Origin: Clostridiales bacterium
GTDB lineage: Bacteria; Bacillota; Clostridia; Oscillospirales; CAG-382
Direction: 5' to 3'
NCBI GenBank assembly: GCA_003343885.1
Contig: QAKH01000092.1
Coordinates: forward strand, 1 to 64,000
DNA: 64,000 nt
The position numbers were made by a program, and so were the translations under genes. The number at the start of each line of letters is the position of its first letter. Position 1 is the first letter of the stretch. Below are positions 52,207 through 60,374 of this stretch, in pieces. Under the pieces are notes generated by a model. That model saw only the letters and a list, made by a program, of their open reading frames with translations, did no database searches and had not been told where the DNA came from.

Positions 52207-52863
52207 ATGAGAAATATTATGATAAATAATAAGAAAATTCTTGTCGTAGCAGTGCTTTTTGTAACTATTGTAGGAGTATTTTTATGCCTGGTGATTAGTG
52301 GAGTTTTTAGGGAATCTGCGAACGTTTATGAAATGGAACATATTGAAACACTGTATCTGTTTAGTTTTAATGATATTGAGCAGTTACAAACATTTATCGA
52401 CACGCCTTCACTCGAAACAGTCCTGTCTTTAGACAAAAAGCAAAAACAGTTTTCCGAGTTAACTATCAAAGATAAAAGCGATGCTTTTAGCGAATACTTT
52501 TGGATTGACCACTACACATATGATAAAGGTCGCATAGAGGAATCTACTGAAATGCTTCGAGTCGGAAATATGAATTTAACCGCCGAGCATGTCAGAAAAC
52601 TGACGGATCCAAATGCTTTAACAGAGTTTTTTAACAAAAATAAGGTAAGCGGAGATGTAAAACAAATGGCTATGATAAGTGTTAGCCCTTATTCTACTAT
52701 AATTTACTGGGTACAGACTGAAAAGGAAGATTATTACATATTCAAGTATATTAAATACAATATCTTCTTCACAGATGTATACTATGCGTATAAAACATTT
52801 ACTTCAAAAAATGTCGGTAATTCAATCGATAAGTACTTTAACAATAAACATCGTAGCTGTTAG
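52207..52863 (+). CDS. Unknown membrane-anchored array protein, 218 residues
   Basis: The start is ATG 52207, nine bases after AGGGAG; upstream in-frame GTG is not supported. Residues ~8-32 are hydrophobic (ILVVAVLFVTIVGVFLCLVI). The remainder is an extracytoplasmic domain of ~180 residues (MEHIETLYLFSFNDIEQLQ ... STIIYWVQTEKEDYYIFKYI). No family recognised. Confidence 0.65.
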   Translation: MRNIMINNKKILVVAVLFVTIVGVFLCLVISGVFRESANVYEMEHIETLYLFSFNDIEQLQTFIDTPSLETVLSLDKKQKQFSELTIKDKSDAFSEYFWIDHYTYDKGRIEESTEMLRVGNMNLTAEHVRKLTDPNALTEFFNKNKVSGDVKQMAMISVSPYSTIIYWVQTEKEDYYIFKYIKYNIFFTDVYYAYKTFTSKNVGNSIDKYFNNKHRSC

Positions 52864-52973
52864 CCGAGTGTGCGTGACAATAGTAATGTATACAACTGAA
52901 AATGACTTCCGAAGTAAAATGAATAACAGAGTTATTTTTAATAATATGGATAATAAAACGAGGAGGCTGTATC

Positions 52974-53108
52974 ATGGATGACGAGAGAAAAAAAGAGCTT
53001 AAAGAGTTGTTTTGTAACAAACTCAAATGGGAATTTATAAGTTTTTTGATAATACTTGTAATATTTGTCGTAACTACTGTAATTGATTTTATCAAATCTC
53101 TTTTTTAA
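52974..53108 (+). CDS. 44-residue single-span membrane peptide
   Basis: ATG 52974 follows a strong GAGGAGG. The product starts MDDERKKELKELFCNKLKW and continues with one hydrophobic helix (FISFLIILVIFVVTTVIDF). The strong ribosome site and clean amphiphilic layout support a real gene in the array. Confidence 0.6.
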   Translation: MDDERKKELKELFCNKLKWEFISFLIILVIFVVTTVIDFIKSLF

Positions 53109-53156
53109 ATTTATTTGTTAAACAGCAATTGTATTTTGTAAATATGTGAGGAAGTT

Positions 53157-53297
53157 ATGAAAAAATATTATATTTTATGTTAGTCTTTATTGAGTATATG
53201 TGTTAACATGTTATCGAAAATATAAAAAGAGGAATTTGAGGCGTATCAGTTATCAAAGATAAATAAATTTTATCAGGAAGAGGAGAAGTACTTATGA
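53157..53297 (+). pseudogene. Short remnant with two in-frame stops
   Basis: From ATG 53157 (after GAGGAAG) the frame reads MKKYYILC, a TAG, SLLSICVNMLSKI, a TAA, and KEEFEAYQLSKINKFYQEE to a TGA that overlaps the next ATG. The pieces look like a signal peptide and a polar tail of one gene. The evidence is the frame continuity only. Confidence 0.3.
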
Positions 53298-53851
53298 ATA
53301 AACGAATTTTATTAAGGAACATAGTGTTTTATTGTCTTTCATTAATTCCATATATAGCACTTTGGTACTTTTTGCTGGGACTCATCGGATATGCTTCTTG
53401 GGAAGGTATACTGTCCGTTATAACAGATGCTTTTGGCGAGATTGTTTCAAACAGTCTTATTGTATTTGGATTTGTAGCGGCTGCCTCGGTTATATACCTG
53501 CCGTTTATTTTCGGAAAGAACAAATGGTGGTTATCGCAGGTTATAGGGTATACTTTGACGATTATTTTTGCAGTTGGATCATACGTGATTATTATTTTGG
53601 GCGATCAAAAATTTGATACTTTTTCTCCGGAACTGTGGATGGAATATCCCGGAAGAAGAACAACGATGTATACCTCCTTTGTTGAACAATACGAACCTGA
53701 AGGAAAAGAACCAGAGGAAATAATCAAGTTGCTTGGACAACCGGACAAAGTGTACGAAAACGGTGTTTGGTATTATGATTCTACATGCAGAAACGGCGTA
53801 GTTGTTTCCTTTGAGGACAGAAAGGTTGATTCCGTTTGGATTTCAGATTAA
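53294..53851 (+). CDS. Unknown array membrane protein, 185 residues
   Basis: Three hydrophobic segments (IVFYCLSLIPYIALWYFLLGLI, IVFGFVAAASVIYLPFIFG, VIGYTLTIIFAVGSYVIIILG) and a soluble C-terminus of ~70 residues with EEIIKLLGQPDKVYENGVWYYD, a BLIP/SmpA-OmlA-like motif (LLGxPdkv...g.w.Y) that often occurs in small inhibitor domains. AGGAAGAGGAG precedes the ATG. Function unknown. Confidence 0.65.
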   Translation: MNKRILLRNIVFYCLSLIPYIALWYFLLGLIGYASWEGILSVITDAFGEIVSNSLIVFGFVAAASVIYLPFIFGKNKWWLSQVIGYTLTIIFAVGSYVIIILGDQKFDTFSPELWMEYPGRRTTMYTSFVEQYEPEGKEPEEIIKLLGQPDKVYENGVWYYDSTCRNGVVVSFEDRKVDSVWISD

Positions 53852-53965
53852 TTATAGAATAAAGCGCTTGGATTTATTACACCTGTATTGCCAAATAAAT
53901 TTCAGAAAAACTGATATGACAAGATAAAGGAGAAAAAAGTGCTGAACGAATAATCTGGAGGATGT

Positions 53966-54499
53966 ATGAAAAGAATTTTGAAAATCATTGTGATTGTCAT
54001 TTTATTGGCTGGTCTTGCAGGTATTGCTTTGTACATAAAGGATACGTCATATGACTGTATTGTTGAATGTGTCACTATGGAAGAAGCTTTACAGATTGCT
54101 GAAACAAATTCTAATTGCTGTATTGTAGAGTTCTGCCATGGAGCAACAGGGGCAAGATATAACATTGCCTACGGTGAATATGCCGGATCTGATGTAGAAC
54201 TGATTGGAGATTACACGCCTTCGGTTAATCTTAGCGGAGTTTTTTCGTATGCGGATAACAAGTTTCTCATTTATTACAGTTCTACATTAAATGATGATAA
54301 TCTCGGACAATTTAATACAGATCCTTTTTATGAAGATTGTTTTACGCTGCAAGTAGAAGATTGGTATCCAATCTCGCCTGTTCAGCGGCAATATCAGTTC
54401 AGAGATTATCAAAATGGAAATTTAAAAAGCCGGTTGTTTTACCCGCGTGATTGCATTGATGAATTTGATCTGATCAATCATGACTATATTCCGGGATAA
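53966..54499 (+). CDS. Unknown array protein with N-terminal anchor, 177 residues
   Basis: A signal-anchor segment (MKRILKIIVIVILLAGLAGIALYI) is followed by an acidic domain with several cysteines (CIVECVTMEE, NSNCCIVEFCHG) and a Tyr-rich second half (RQYQFRDYQNGN). CTGGAGG precedes the ATG. No family recognised. Confidence 0.65.
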   Translation: MKRILKIIVIVILLAGLAGIALYIKDTSYDCIVECVTMEEALQIAETNSNCCIVEFCHGATGARYNIAYGEYAGSDVELIGDYTPSVNLSGVFSYADNKFLIYYSSTLNDDNLGQFNTDPFYEDCFTLQVEDWYPISPVQRQYQFRDYQNGNLKSRLFYPRDCIDEFDLINHDYIPG

Positions 54500-54564
54500 T
54501 ATCAGAATATTCACGACTTTTGGCAATGTAATTTAAGCTGATCGTTTATAAGAAAGGGTTAGAG

Positions 54565-55103
54565 ATGAAGAAAAAAGTTTACTGATAATTTTTATCTGCG
54601 TTATATTTGCTGTTTCGTGTACTAAGTCAAATATAGAGGAGAGCCAAAAAGATTAATATGAAAGCGTTTCTATAATTCAACTAATTTGCGAACCGGAGAA
54701 ATATCACGATAAAAAAATTGAGATAAAAGGATTTGCAGAGATATCTTTTGAAGGCACAGCTTTATATTTATGTAAAGAAGGTTGGTATTACTTTTCAAGC
54801 GAGGCTGTTTGGCTGGGGATTGATAGTGAGATAATAGATGATGAGCTAGGGTGGAGAATAAATGGCGAGCTAATATCAGAAAAGGAGGCAATAGAAAGAT
54901 ATAGCGGAAAATTTGTAGAAATTGAAGGTACGTACGACATGAATTTGTATGGACATCTTGGGCATTTTCCTTTCGGTACAGTTTCTGTAACAAGAATAAG
55001 AGAACGTTCAGATTTTAATAGGTATATGTATATAGATCCAAATAATCCAAACTATTTACCTGAATATGCGGAGGAATATGGAAAGTATTATTTAAATGAT
55101 TAA
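54565..55103 (+). pseudogene. Broken lipoprotein gene of the array (frameshift plus in-frame TAA)
   Basis: ATG 54565 begins a lipoprotein signal that is only restored by adding one base near 54580 (MKKKVLLIIFICVIFAVSC, lipobox Cys). The restored frame runs into a TAA at 54654-54656, then continues for 149 codons as YESVSIIQLICEPEKYHDK ... IKGFAEISFEGTALYLCKEG ... KFVEIEGTYD to TAA 55101-55103. The mature part resembles OB-fold-like small secreted proteins with EKY-x-G/DKK-(V/I)-x-(I/V)-x-GF. Two independent lesions make it dead. Confidence 0.7.
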
Positions 55104-55145
55104 TCCAGAGTATAAGTAAAATCTTTTGAATGTCCCTCTTAAGAG

Positions 55146-55316
55146 ATTCTTATAAACGAGGCAGACAGCGGAGCTGATGAATTACCTGTTAGTCAAAAAG
55201 AATCACTTTACGTATTAGTTGAAATTTTAAAAAATGGCCAGGGAATACGTGAAATCGGCGGTCATAGAGATTATAAAATAGCACTGTATGTCCCGGAAAT
55301 AAGTTATATGATGTAG
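55146..55316 (+). pseudogene. C-terminal remnant, 56 codons
   Basis: An open stretch without its own start or ribosome site: EADSGADELPVSQKESLYVLVEIL and GHRDYKIALYVPEISYMM before TAG 55314-55316. An in-frame TAA (55140-55142) stands just before it. Composition and continuity suggest the tail of a lost array gene. Confidence 0.4.
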
Positions 55317-55329
55317 TGGAGGACTTAAA

Positions 55330-55707
55330 ATGAATATACTGGCAAAAATCGCTAATAACACGTTAATAAAAAGGATTGGTTGTATTTTATATCTGCTTTT
55401 GACCATTATGAGACTTTTTACTGCTTCTGTTTGTATACAGCGTGAGGAAGATCCTACAATCATTTTGAAGTGTATACCAACAAACGAAATTACTTTTGGT
55501 GGAGCTGATACTGAAATACAAAAGCAGTACGAAAAACATATATGGTTCAAAAATGATTCATTTATTGACTTAATACATCTGGGAAAAATGGAAGTAGTGA
55601 ATGATGTATATTTATTCCTGATGGATGCATGGTTAATATTAACTGGAATTTTTGTGATTGTATATACAACAAAAAGGATATTTTGGAAATATAAAAAAAG
55701 AATATGA
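55330..55707 (+). CDS. Unknown array membrane protein, 125 residues
   Basis: Two membrane segments, near the N-terminus (IGCILYLLLTIMRLFTASVCI) and near the C-terminus (VYLFLMDAWLILTGIFVIVYTTK), flank a ~55-residue exposed loop (CIPTNEITFGGADTEIQKQY). GTGGAGG precedes the ATG. No family recognised. Confidence 0.6.
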   Translation: MNILAKIANNTLIKRIGCILYLLLTIMRLFTASVCIQREEDPTIILKCIPTNEITFGGADTEIQKQYEKHIWFKNDSFIDLIHLGKMEVVNDVYLFLMDAWLILTGIFVIVYTTKRIFWKYKKRI

Positions 55708-55715
55708 TGTGTTAA

Positions 55716-55943
55716 CTGTGTATATTCAAATATAATAATTCTCAAGATTATTATATAGAGTTAATATCTTTACAACCCGGTAATGTAGATGTTTCTGATT
55801 CCATTGGTACAGATTTTTCGAGTTTAGAACGAGAAGTAGGTCCGGACGGTGAAACCTATGTAATTTACTATGCATTTTTGGATAACCTGCCGGATTCATA
55901 TAAAGTGACGCTTGGAGGTAATGTTATTAATTTATTTGATTGA
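55716..55943 (+). pseudogene. C-terminal remnant, about 75 codons
   Basis: A coding-like stretch without a start codon: ELISLQPGNVDVSDSIGTD, SSLEREVGPDGETYVIYYAFL and DSYKVTLGGNVINLFD before TGA 55941-55943. A TAA at 55713-55715 precedes it in frame. It is probably the end of a decayed array gene. The 55944-56114 stretch is AT-rich with nothing supported. Confidence 0.4.
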
Positions 55944-56114
55944 CTTTTTTCACAGAAATTCATACAAGTTTTTAATGAGTTCAGTGCTGAAACTAAAGTT
56001 TTTATAAAATAAAAATAAAGATATAAGTATTTCACACATACGACAAAAGATGAAATTGAAAAAGTTTAATAAATAATTTGAATATATGAAAATAAAATTG
56101 AGGAAGGAAAACAG

Positions 56115-56495
56115 ATGGGATTTATAAAGCAAGTAGCAAAGATCGTAAAAATATTTTTTATTGCGATATTGTCTTTGTTTTTAATAATATGGCTTGCGGC
56201 TCTTATGAAATGTGAAGTGCTGACTTTACTTCACCGAGAAGAATTTGAAACCATATATAGAGAGAATACAATGTTGGGTGAAATAGATTATTTGAAGGTT
56301 TTGGAATACTCAGAAGAGTATGCGAGGGTTTATTATGTGTCTGAAAATCGAAGCGCCGGCGACATACTTAGTTTTGTTAAACAAGGCGATAAATGGAAAT
56401 ATGATAATTGGGAGAGAACAGTGTGGTCGGCGACCGGAAGCGCGTCTGAGGTAATTTGGCCATACTGGTGGCATTTCATATATGGCGGCCTGTAA
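56115..56495 (+). CDS. Unknown anchored protein, last gene of the array
   Basis: 126 residues. One membrane helix (IVKIFFIAILSLFLIIWLAALM) is followed by a domain with YARVYYVSENRSAGDILSF, WKYDNWERTVWSATGSASEVIWPYWWHF and a C-terminal IYGGL. The Trp-rich WPYWW ending is striking. I recall similar proteins as frequent hypotheticals in Clostridia, without a known role. GAGGAAGG precedes the ATG. Confidence 0.7.
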   Translation: MGFIKQVAKIVKIFFIAILSLFLIIWLAALMKCEVLTLLHREEFETIYRENTMLGEIDYLKVLEYSEEYARVYYVSENRSAGDILSFVKQGDKWKYDNWERTVWSATGSASEVIWPYWWHFIYGGL

Positions 56496-56531
56496 CAATA
56501 AACACCGAAAAAAATCATAGCAAAAAATAAG

Positions 56532-56569
56532 AGGGACTGTGCCTTATGATGGAACAGTCCCTTAATTTC
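56532..56569. terminator. Terminator between the array and the AraC gene
   Basis: AGGGACTGT (56532-56540) pairs with ACAGTCCCT (56554-56562). The minus-strand tail (TTATTTTTT) is the better T run, so it mainly ends the AraC gene and weakly the array. Confidence 0.7.
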
Positions 56570-56589
56570 TATACTGATATTATGTTTTA

Positions 56590-57462
56590 TTATGTTTGAC
56601 CGTTGCTTTTTCTGTATAGCAGCGGTGTTTTTCCGTACTTTTCTTTAAAAACTCTCGAAAAATTGCTTGAATTGCCAAATCCGGAAACAAATGCAATTTC
56701 TTCAACCGGCTTTTTTGTGGTTTCCAATAAATTTTTTGAGTATTCCAAACGCTTGTCAATAATGTATTGCATGACGGTTTGTTTTTTTATGTCGGAAAAC
56801 ATGTGCGACAGATAATATTTGCTGATGTGGCAGGCGGAAGAAATCTGCGCTAAATTGATAGGCTCAAGATAGTGCTCGTCTAAATATTTAATTACGTCAT
56901 CCAGCACACATGGCTCTTCAAATACCGTCGAAACATCGTCAAATTTGTTAATAAGTCGGTAAATGTACATAAGCAGAGTTATGGCAGTATTTTTTGCAAT
57001 TTCAGCATAAAATGTGTCTTTTCCTGCCATTTCATCTACTATTAAAGAAAAATATGTCCTGAAAACTTCTTCCAAGTCTCCGGAATGGTATATGTTGCTG
57101 TAATCCGGCGGTATCAGATGATTTGGCGGAAGTCCTGTGATTTCCACCTTGTCAAGTCCCAGAAACAAAAGTTTTAACGGAGCACTGTCGCTGCTCTGCT
57201 CAGTGTGTTCCTGACCGGCATTGTATATGACAATATCGCCTTGCTCAATATTGTATGTCTCTTTGTTTAAAAGAATCTGACCTCTCCCTTTCATTACAAA
57301 AAGGATTTCTGCAAAATTGTGCACGTGTTTATTGTCTTTCCAGCCTTTTTGCTGGCTTAAAATTCCCGAATACAGAAGCTTCGGTTTTAACTTGAAAGAA
57401 TATTGCTTGCTTATTACAAAATGCTGACGTTCTTCACTGTTGTATCTGTGCGTGATTTTCAA
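56590..57462 (-). CDS. AraC-family transcription regulator (divergent from the sugar transporter)
   Basis: 290 residues. A cupin sensor domain (~30-120: HVHNFAEILFVMKGRGQILLN, GDIVIYNAGQEHTEQ) is followed by two helix-turn-helix units (~190-285: INLAQISSACHISKYYLSHMFSDI, EIAFVSGFGNSSNFSRVFKEKYGKTP). It probably senses the sugar carried by the divergent ABC transporter and activates the operon at 57683. It is transcribed from the promoter at 57527-57555. Confidence 0.9.
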   Translation of the reverse strand: MKITHRYNSEERQHFVISKQYSFKLKPKLLYSGILSQQKGWKDNKHVHNFAEILFVMKGRGQILLNKETYNIEQGDIVIYNAGQEHTEQSSDSAPLKLLFLGLDKVEITGLPPNHLIPPDYSNIYHSGDLEEVFRTYFSLIVDEMAGKDTFYAEIAKNTAITLLMYIYRLINKFDDVSTVFEEPCVLDDVIKYLDEHYLEPINLAQISSACHISKYYLSHMFSDIKKQTVMQYIIDKRLEYSKNLLETTKKPVEEIAFVSGFGNSSNFSRVFKEKYGKTPLLYRKSNGQT

Positions 57463-57526
57463 CGGAGTGTTCCCACCTTTCGTATCAATCCATAACAGAG
57501 TTAATAAGTTTAAATTCTTTAGTTAA

Positions 57527-57555
57527 ATTATAACATTTTAACCTTTAATAGTCAA
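57527..57555 (-). promoter_or_regulatory. Sigma-A promoter of the AraC gene
   Basis: On the minus strand TTGACT (57555-57550), 17 bp, perfect TATAAT (57532-57527). Confidence 0.8.
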
Positions 57556-57608
57556 TGATTTTATTAATTTTAACAAATATTGCTGTATATATTGAGCATT
57601 TTTGAATA

Positions 57609-57637
57609 TTGTTTTTAGTAGAATAATAGTGTATACT
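57609..57637 (+). promoter_or_regulatory. Probable promoter of the sugar ABC operon
   Basis: TTGTTT (57609-57614), 17 bp, TATACT (57632-57637). The weak -35 box fits an activator-dependent promoter next to a divergent AraC gene. Confidence 0.5.
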
Positions 57638-57682
57638 GCATTTGTAAGGTAAGACTAAGAATAGAAGAAAGGAGTGTTAAAC

Positions 57683-59197
57683 ATGTCCCAAACCATTTTG
57701 GAGATGAAAAACATCGACAAGTATTTTTCCGGCGTACACGCTTTAAAATCGGTTAACTTTGACCTAAGGGCTGGAGAAGTGCACGCACTCATGGGAGAAA
57801 ACGGAGCCGGTAAATCAACACTTATGAAAGTGCTGACCGGTATCCATACAAGGGATGCGGGAGAAATTACTTTGTTCGGTAATAAAGTAAATTTCACGGA
57901 TATATCGCAGTCGCAAAAAATGGGCGTCAGCATGATACATCAAGAGCTGAATATGATGAACCATTTGACTGTAGCACAGAACATCTATATAGGAAGGGAG
58001 CCGTTAAAAGGCAATTTTTACATAGATGACAGAAAAATGGAAAAAGAAGCGAAAAAGCTTTTTGACAGAATCGGTATAAACATTGATCCGTCAGTGGTGC
58101 TTGGAACATTGACCGTTGGAAAGCAGCAAATGGTCGAGATTGCAAAGGCTATTTCCTTTAATTCCAAATTGTTGATTCTGGATGAGCCGACCGCAGCTTT
58201 AACACAAACCGAGGTTGAGGAACTGTTTGCTATCATGAACGATTTGAGAAGCAAAGGAATCGGCATGATTTATATCTCACACAGAATGGACGAAATCAAT
58301 AGGATTTCCGACAGAATAACCGTTATGAGAGACGGTGAATACGTAGGTACAATGCTTACGAAAGACACGACTAAAGATGAGATCGTGAAAATGATGGTAG
58401 GCCGTGTGGTTTACGGAGATAAAAAAGAGCACAGCAATGTAAAAGAAGACGCACCGGTGGTGTTAGAAGTAAAAAATCTGTGCAGCTCCAATACCGTCAA
58501 GAATGTAAGCTTTAAATTAAGAAAAGGTGAGATATTAGGCTTTTCGGGACTCATGGGCGCCGGCAGAACTGAGGTCGCCAGAGCGATTTTCGGCGCTGAC
58601 GTTTTCCATTCAGGAGAGATATATGTAAATGGTAAAAAGGTTACCATAAAGGATCCATATACTGCGGTAAAAAACGGAATATGCTATTTATCGGAAGACA
58701 GAAAAAGATACGGTCTTATGCTTGATAAATCGGTTGCGGAAAATACCGCACTCAGCTCGCTTGAAAAGTTTATTAAATTCGGATGGATAAGAGATAAGCA
58801 GATTGCAAATGAATCAAGAAAATATAATGAGAAGTTAAAGACAAAAACTCCCTCAATGGAGCAGCTTTTGAAAAACCTTTCAGGAGGAAACCAGCAAAAA
58901 GTTATTATCGCCAGATGGCTTATGAAAGATTCAGATATTTTCATCTTTGACGAGCCGACAAGAGGAATAGATATCGGCGCAAAGAGTGAAATGTATGAAC
59001 TCATGGAAGAGCTTGCGGCGAACGGAAAATCAATAATCATGATTTCTTCAGAGCTTTCTGAAATACAAAGGTTAAGCGACCGGGTAATCGTAATGTGTGA
59101 AGGAAGAATAACCGGAGAGTTGGATATCAAGGATGCGACTCAAGAAGAGATTATGAAATACGCCACGATGAGGGAGGAAAACTATGCAACAGCTTAA
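57683..59197 (+). CDS. Sugar ABC transporter ATPase, RbsA/MglA type
   Basis: 504 residues from ATG 57683, eight bases after AGGAG. Two ABC domains stand in tandem: Walker A GENGAGKSTLMK with signature LTVGKQQMVEIA and Walker B LLILDEPTAALT; then a degenerate second P-loop (GLMGAGRTEVARA), signature LSGGNQQKVIIARW and FIFDEPTRGIDIGAK. This is the CUT2 class, importing ribose, galactose, xylose or similar. The permease gene starts 14 bases before its end. It is under the divergent AraC regulator. Confidence 0.95.
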   Translation: MSQTILEMKNIDKYFSGVHALKSVNFDLRAGEVHALMGENGAGKSTLMKVLTGIHTRDAGEITLFGNKVNFTDISQSQKMGVSMIHQELNMMNHLTVAQNIYIGREPLKGNFYIDDRKMEKEAKKLFDRIGINIDPSVVLGTLTVGKQQMVEIAKAISFNSKLLILDEPTAALTQTEVEELFAIMNDLRSKGIGMIYISHRMDEINRISDRITVMRDGEYVGTMLTKDTTKDEIVKMMVGRVVYGDKKEHSNVKEDAPVVLEVKNLCSSNTVKNVSFKLRKGEILGFSGLMGAGRTEVARAIFGADVFHSGEIYVNGKKVTIKDPYTAVKNGICYLSEDRKRYGLMLDKSVAENTALSSLEKFIKFGWIRDKQIANESRKYNEKLKTKTPSMEQLLKNLSGGNQQKVIIARWLMKDSDIFIFDEPTRGIDIGAKSEMYELMEELAANGKSIIMISSELSEIQRLSDRVIVMCEGRITGELDIKDATQEEIMKYATMREENYATA

Positions 59198-60239
59198 ATC
59201 AAACACAGATAGAGAAATGTCGGTAACACAAAGGATTTTCTCAAAAGGCAAACAAAACTTTATTATTGTTGCCGCTTTAATTGTTCTTGTTCTTATTTTT
59301 GCACTTTTAAATGCTAACTTTTTAAGCTCATACAACATACTCAGTATGACGCAGTCGTTAGTACCGTACGCAATTATGGCGCTCGGAGTCACGTTCGTCA
59401 TAGCAACCGGCGGAATTGACCTGTCTATCGGTACTGTCTGTATTGCTTCAGCGGTTGTCGCCGGCAAGCTTCAGATGATGGAAGACATGCCCATGCCGCT
59501 TTGGATGACGATACCGGTAATGATTGTTATAGGCGCTCTGTTTGGACTCATAAACGGAATATTGATAGCAAAGCTTAAGCTTCCCGCTTTTATCGCAACG
59601 CTTGGCACTATGATGTTTGCAAGAGGATTAAGCGCTATCTTAGTGTCAGTACCAAACATTTTCTATCCGAACGGAACATGGTTCAATAAAGTCTTTTCAA
59701 ATGCCAACGGCGTACCGTCGGGATTGTTCTGGCTGATTGGATTTTGGATTGTGTGTATGTACTTGATGTATAAATGCAAAATAGGACGTTACATACTTTC
59801 TATCGGAAGTAATGAGGAAGCAACCCGTCTTTCCGGCGTAAAAACCGATAATTACAAGATGATAGCATACATATTCAGCGGACTCGGCGCAGGTATTGCC
59901 GCAATCTTCTGGGCAGCATCATTCTCAACCGTTGCCGCGGCTACCGGAAACGGTATGGAACTTGACGCAATCGCAGGCGTTTACATAGGCGGAACAAGCG
60001 CAGCAGGAGGTGTAGCTTCAATAAGCGGTTCGGTAATCGGATCTCTTATGCTGGTTGTTATCAGAAGCGGACTAAACTTTGTGCTGGCGAAGTTCAATCT
60101 CAACTTGAATTCCACCTACGTAACGTTTGTTTTGACAGGTATAATCGTAGTAGTAGCCGTATTGATGGATGTTATCAAGAATAAAAACGCCGCTAAGGTT
60201 AAGATCCCCGGAGCAAATAAAAAGGGCAAAGCCAAGTAA
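59184..60239 (+). CDS. Sugar ABC transporter permease, RbsC type
   Basis: 351 residues with about ten membrane helices. The CUT2 signatures are present: LVPYAIMALGVTFVIATGGIDLSIGTV and LPAFIATLGTMMFARGLSAIL, then SNEEATRLSGVKTDNYKM (ATPase-contact loop) and TGNGMELDAIAGVYIGGTSAAGG. It overlaps the ATPase gene by 14 bases and is followed after 135 bp by the binding-protein gene. Confidence 0.95.
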   Translation: MQQLKSNTDREMSVTQRIFSKGKQNFIIVAALIVLVLIFALLNANFLSSYNILSMTQSLVPYAIMALGVTFVIATGGIDLSIGTVCIASAVVAGKLQMMEDMPMPLWMTIPVMIVIGALFGLINGILIAKLKLPAFIATLGTMMFARGLSAILVSVPNIFYPNGTWFNKVFSNANGVPSGLFWLIGFWIVCMYLMYKCKIGRYILSIGSNEEATRLSGVKTDNYKMIAYIFSGLGAGIAAIFWAASFSTVAAATGNGMELDAIAGVYIGGTSAAGGVASISGSVIGSLMLVVIRSGLNFVLAKFNLNLNSTYVTFVLTGIIVVVAVLMDVIKNKNAAKVKIPGANKKGKAK

Positions 60240-60320
60240 CTTAAATTAGCGTAATTACAGTAAAATATCCTAAGCAGCCTGAAACCACCTAAACAATGCA
60301 GACACTTAAAGCAAAAACAT

Positions 60321-60352
60321 AAAAACCAAAAACCAAAAACCAAAAACCAAAA
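60321..60352. repeat. Heptamer repeat AAAAACC, 4.6 copies
   Basis: Four exact AAAAACC units plus AAAA lie between the permease and the binding-protein gene, ending 22 bases before the ATG and just before the AGAAAGAGGG ribosome site. Confidence 0.9.
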
Positions 60353-60374
60353 TTTAAGAAAGAGGGTAAAACGT

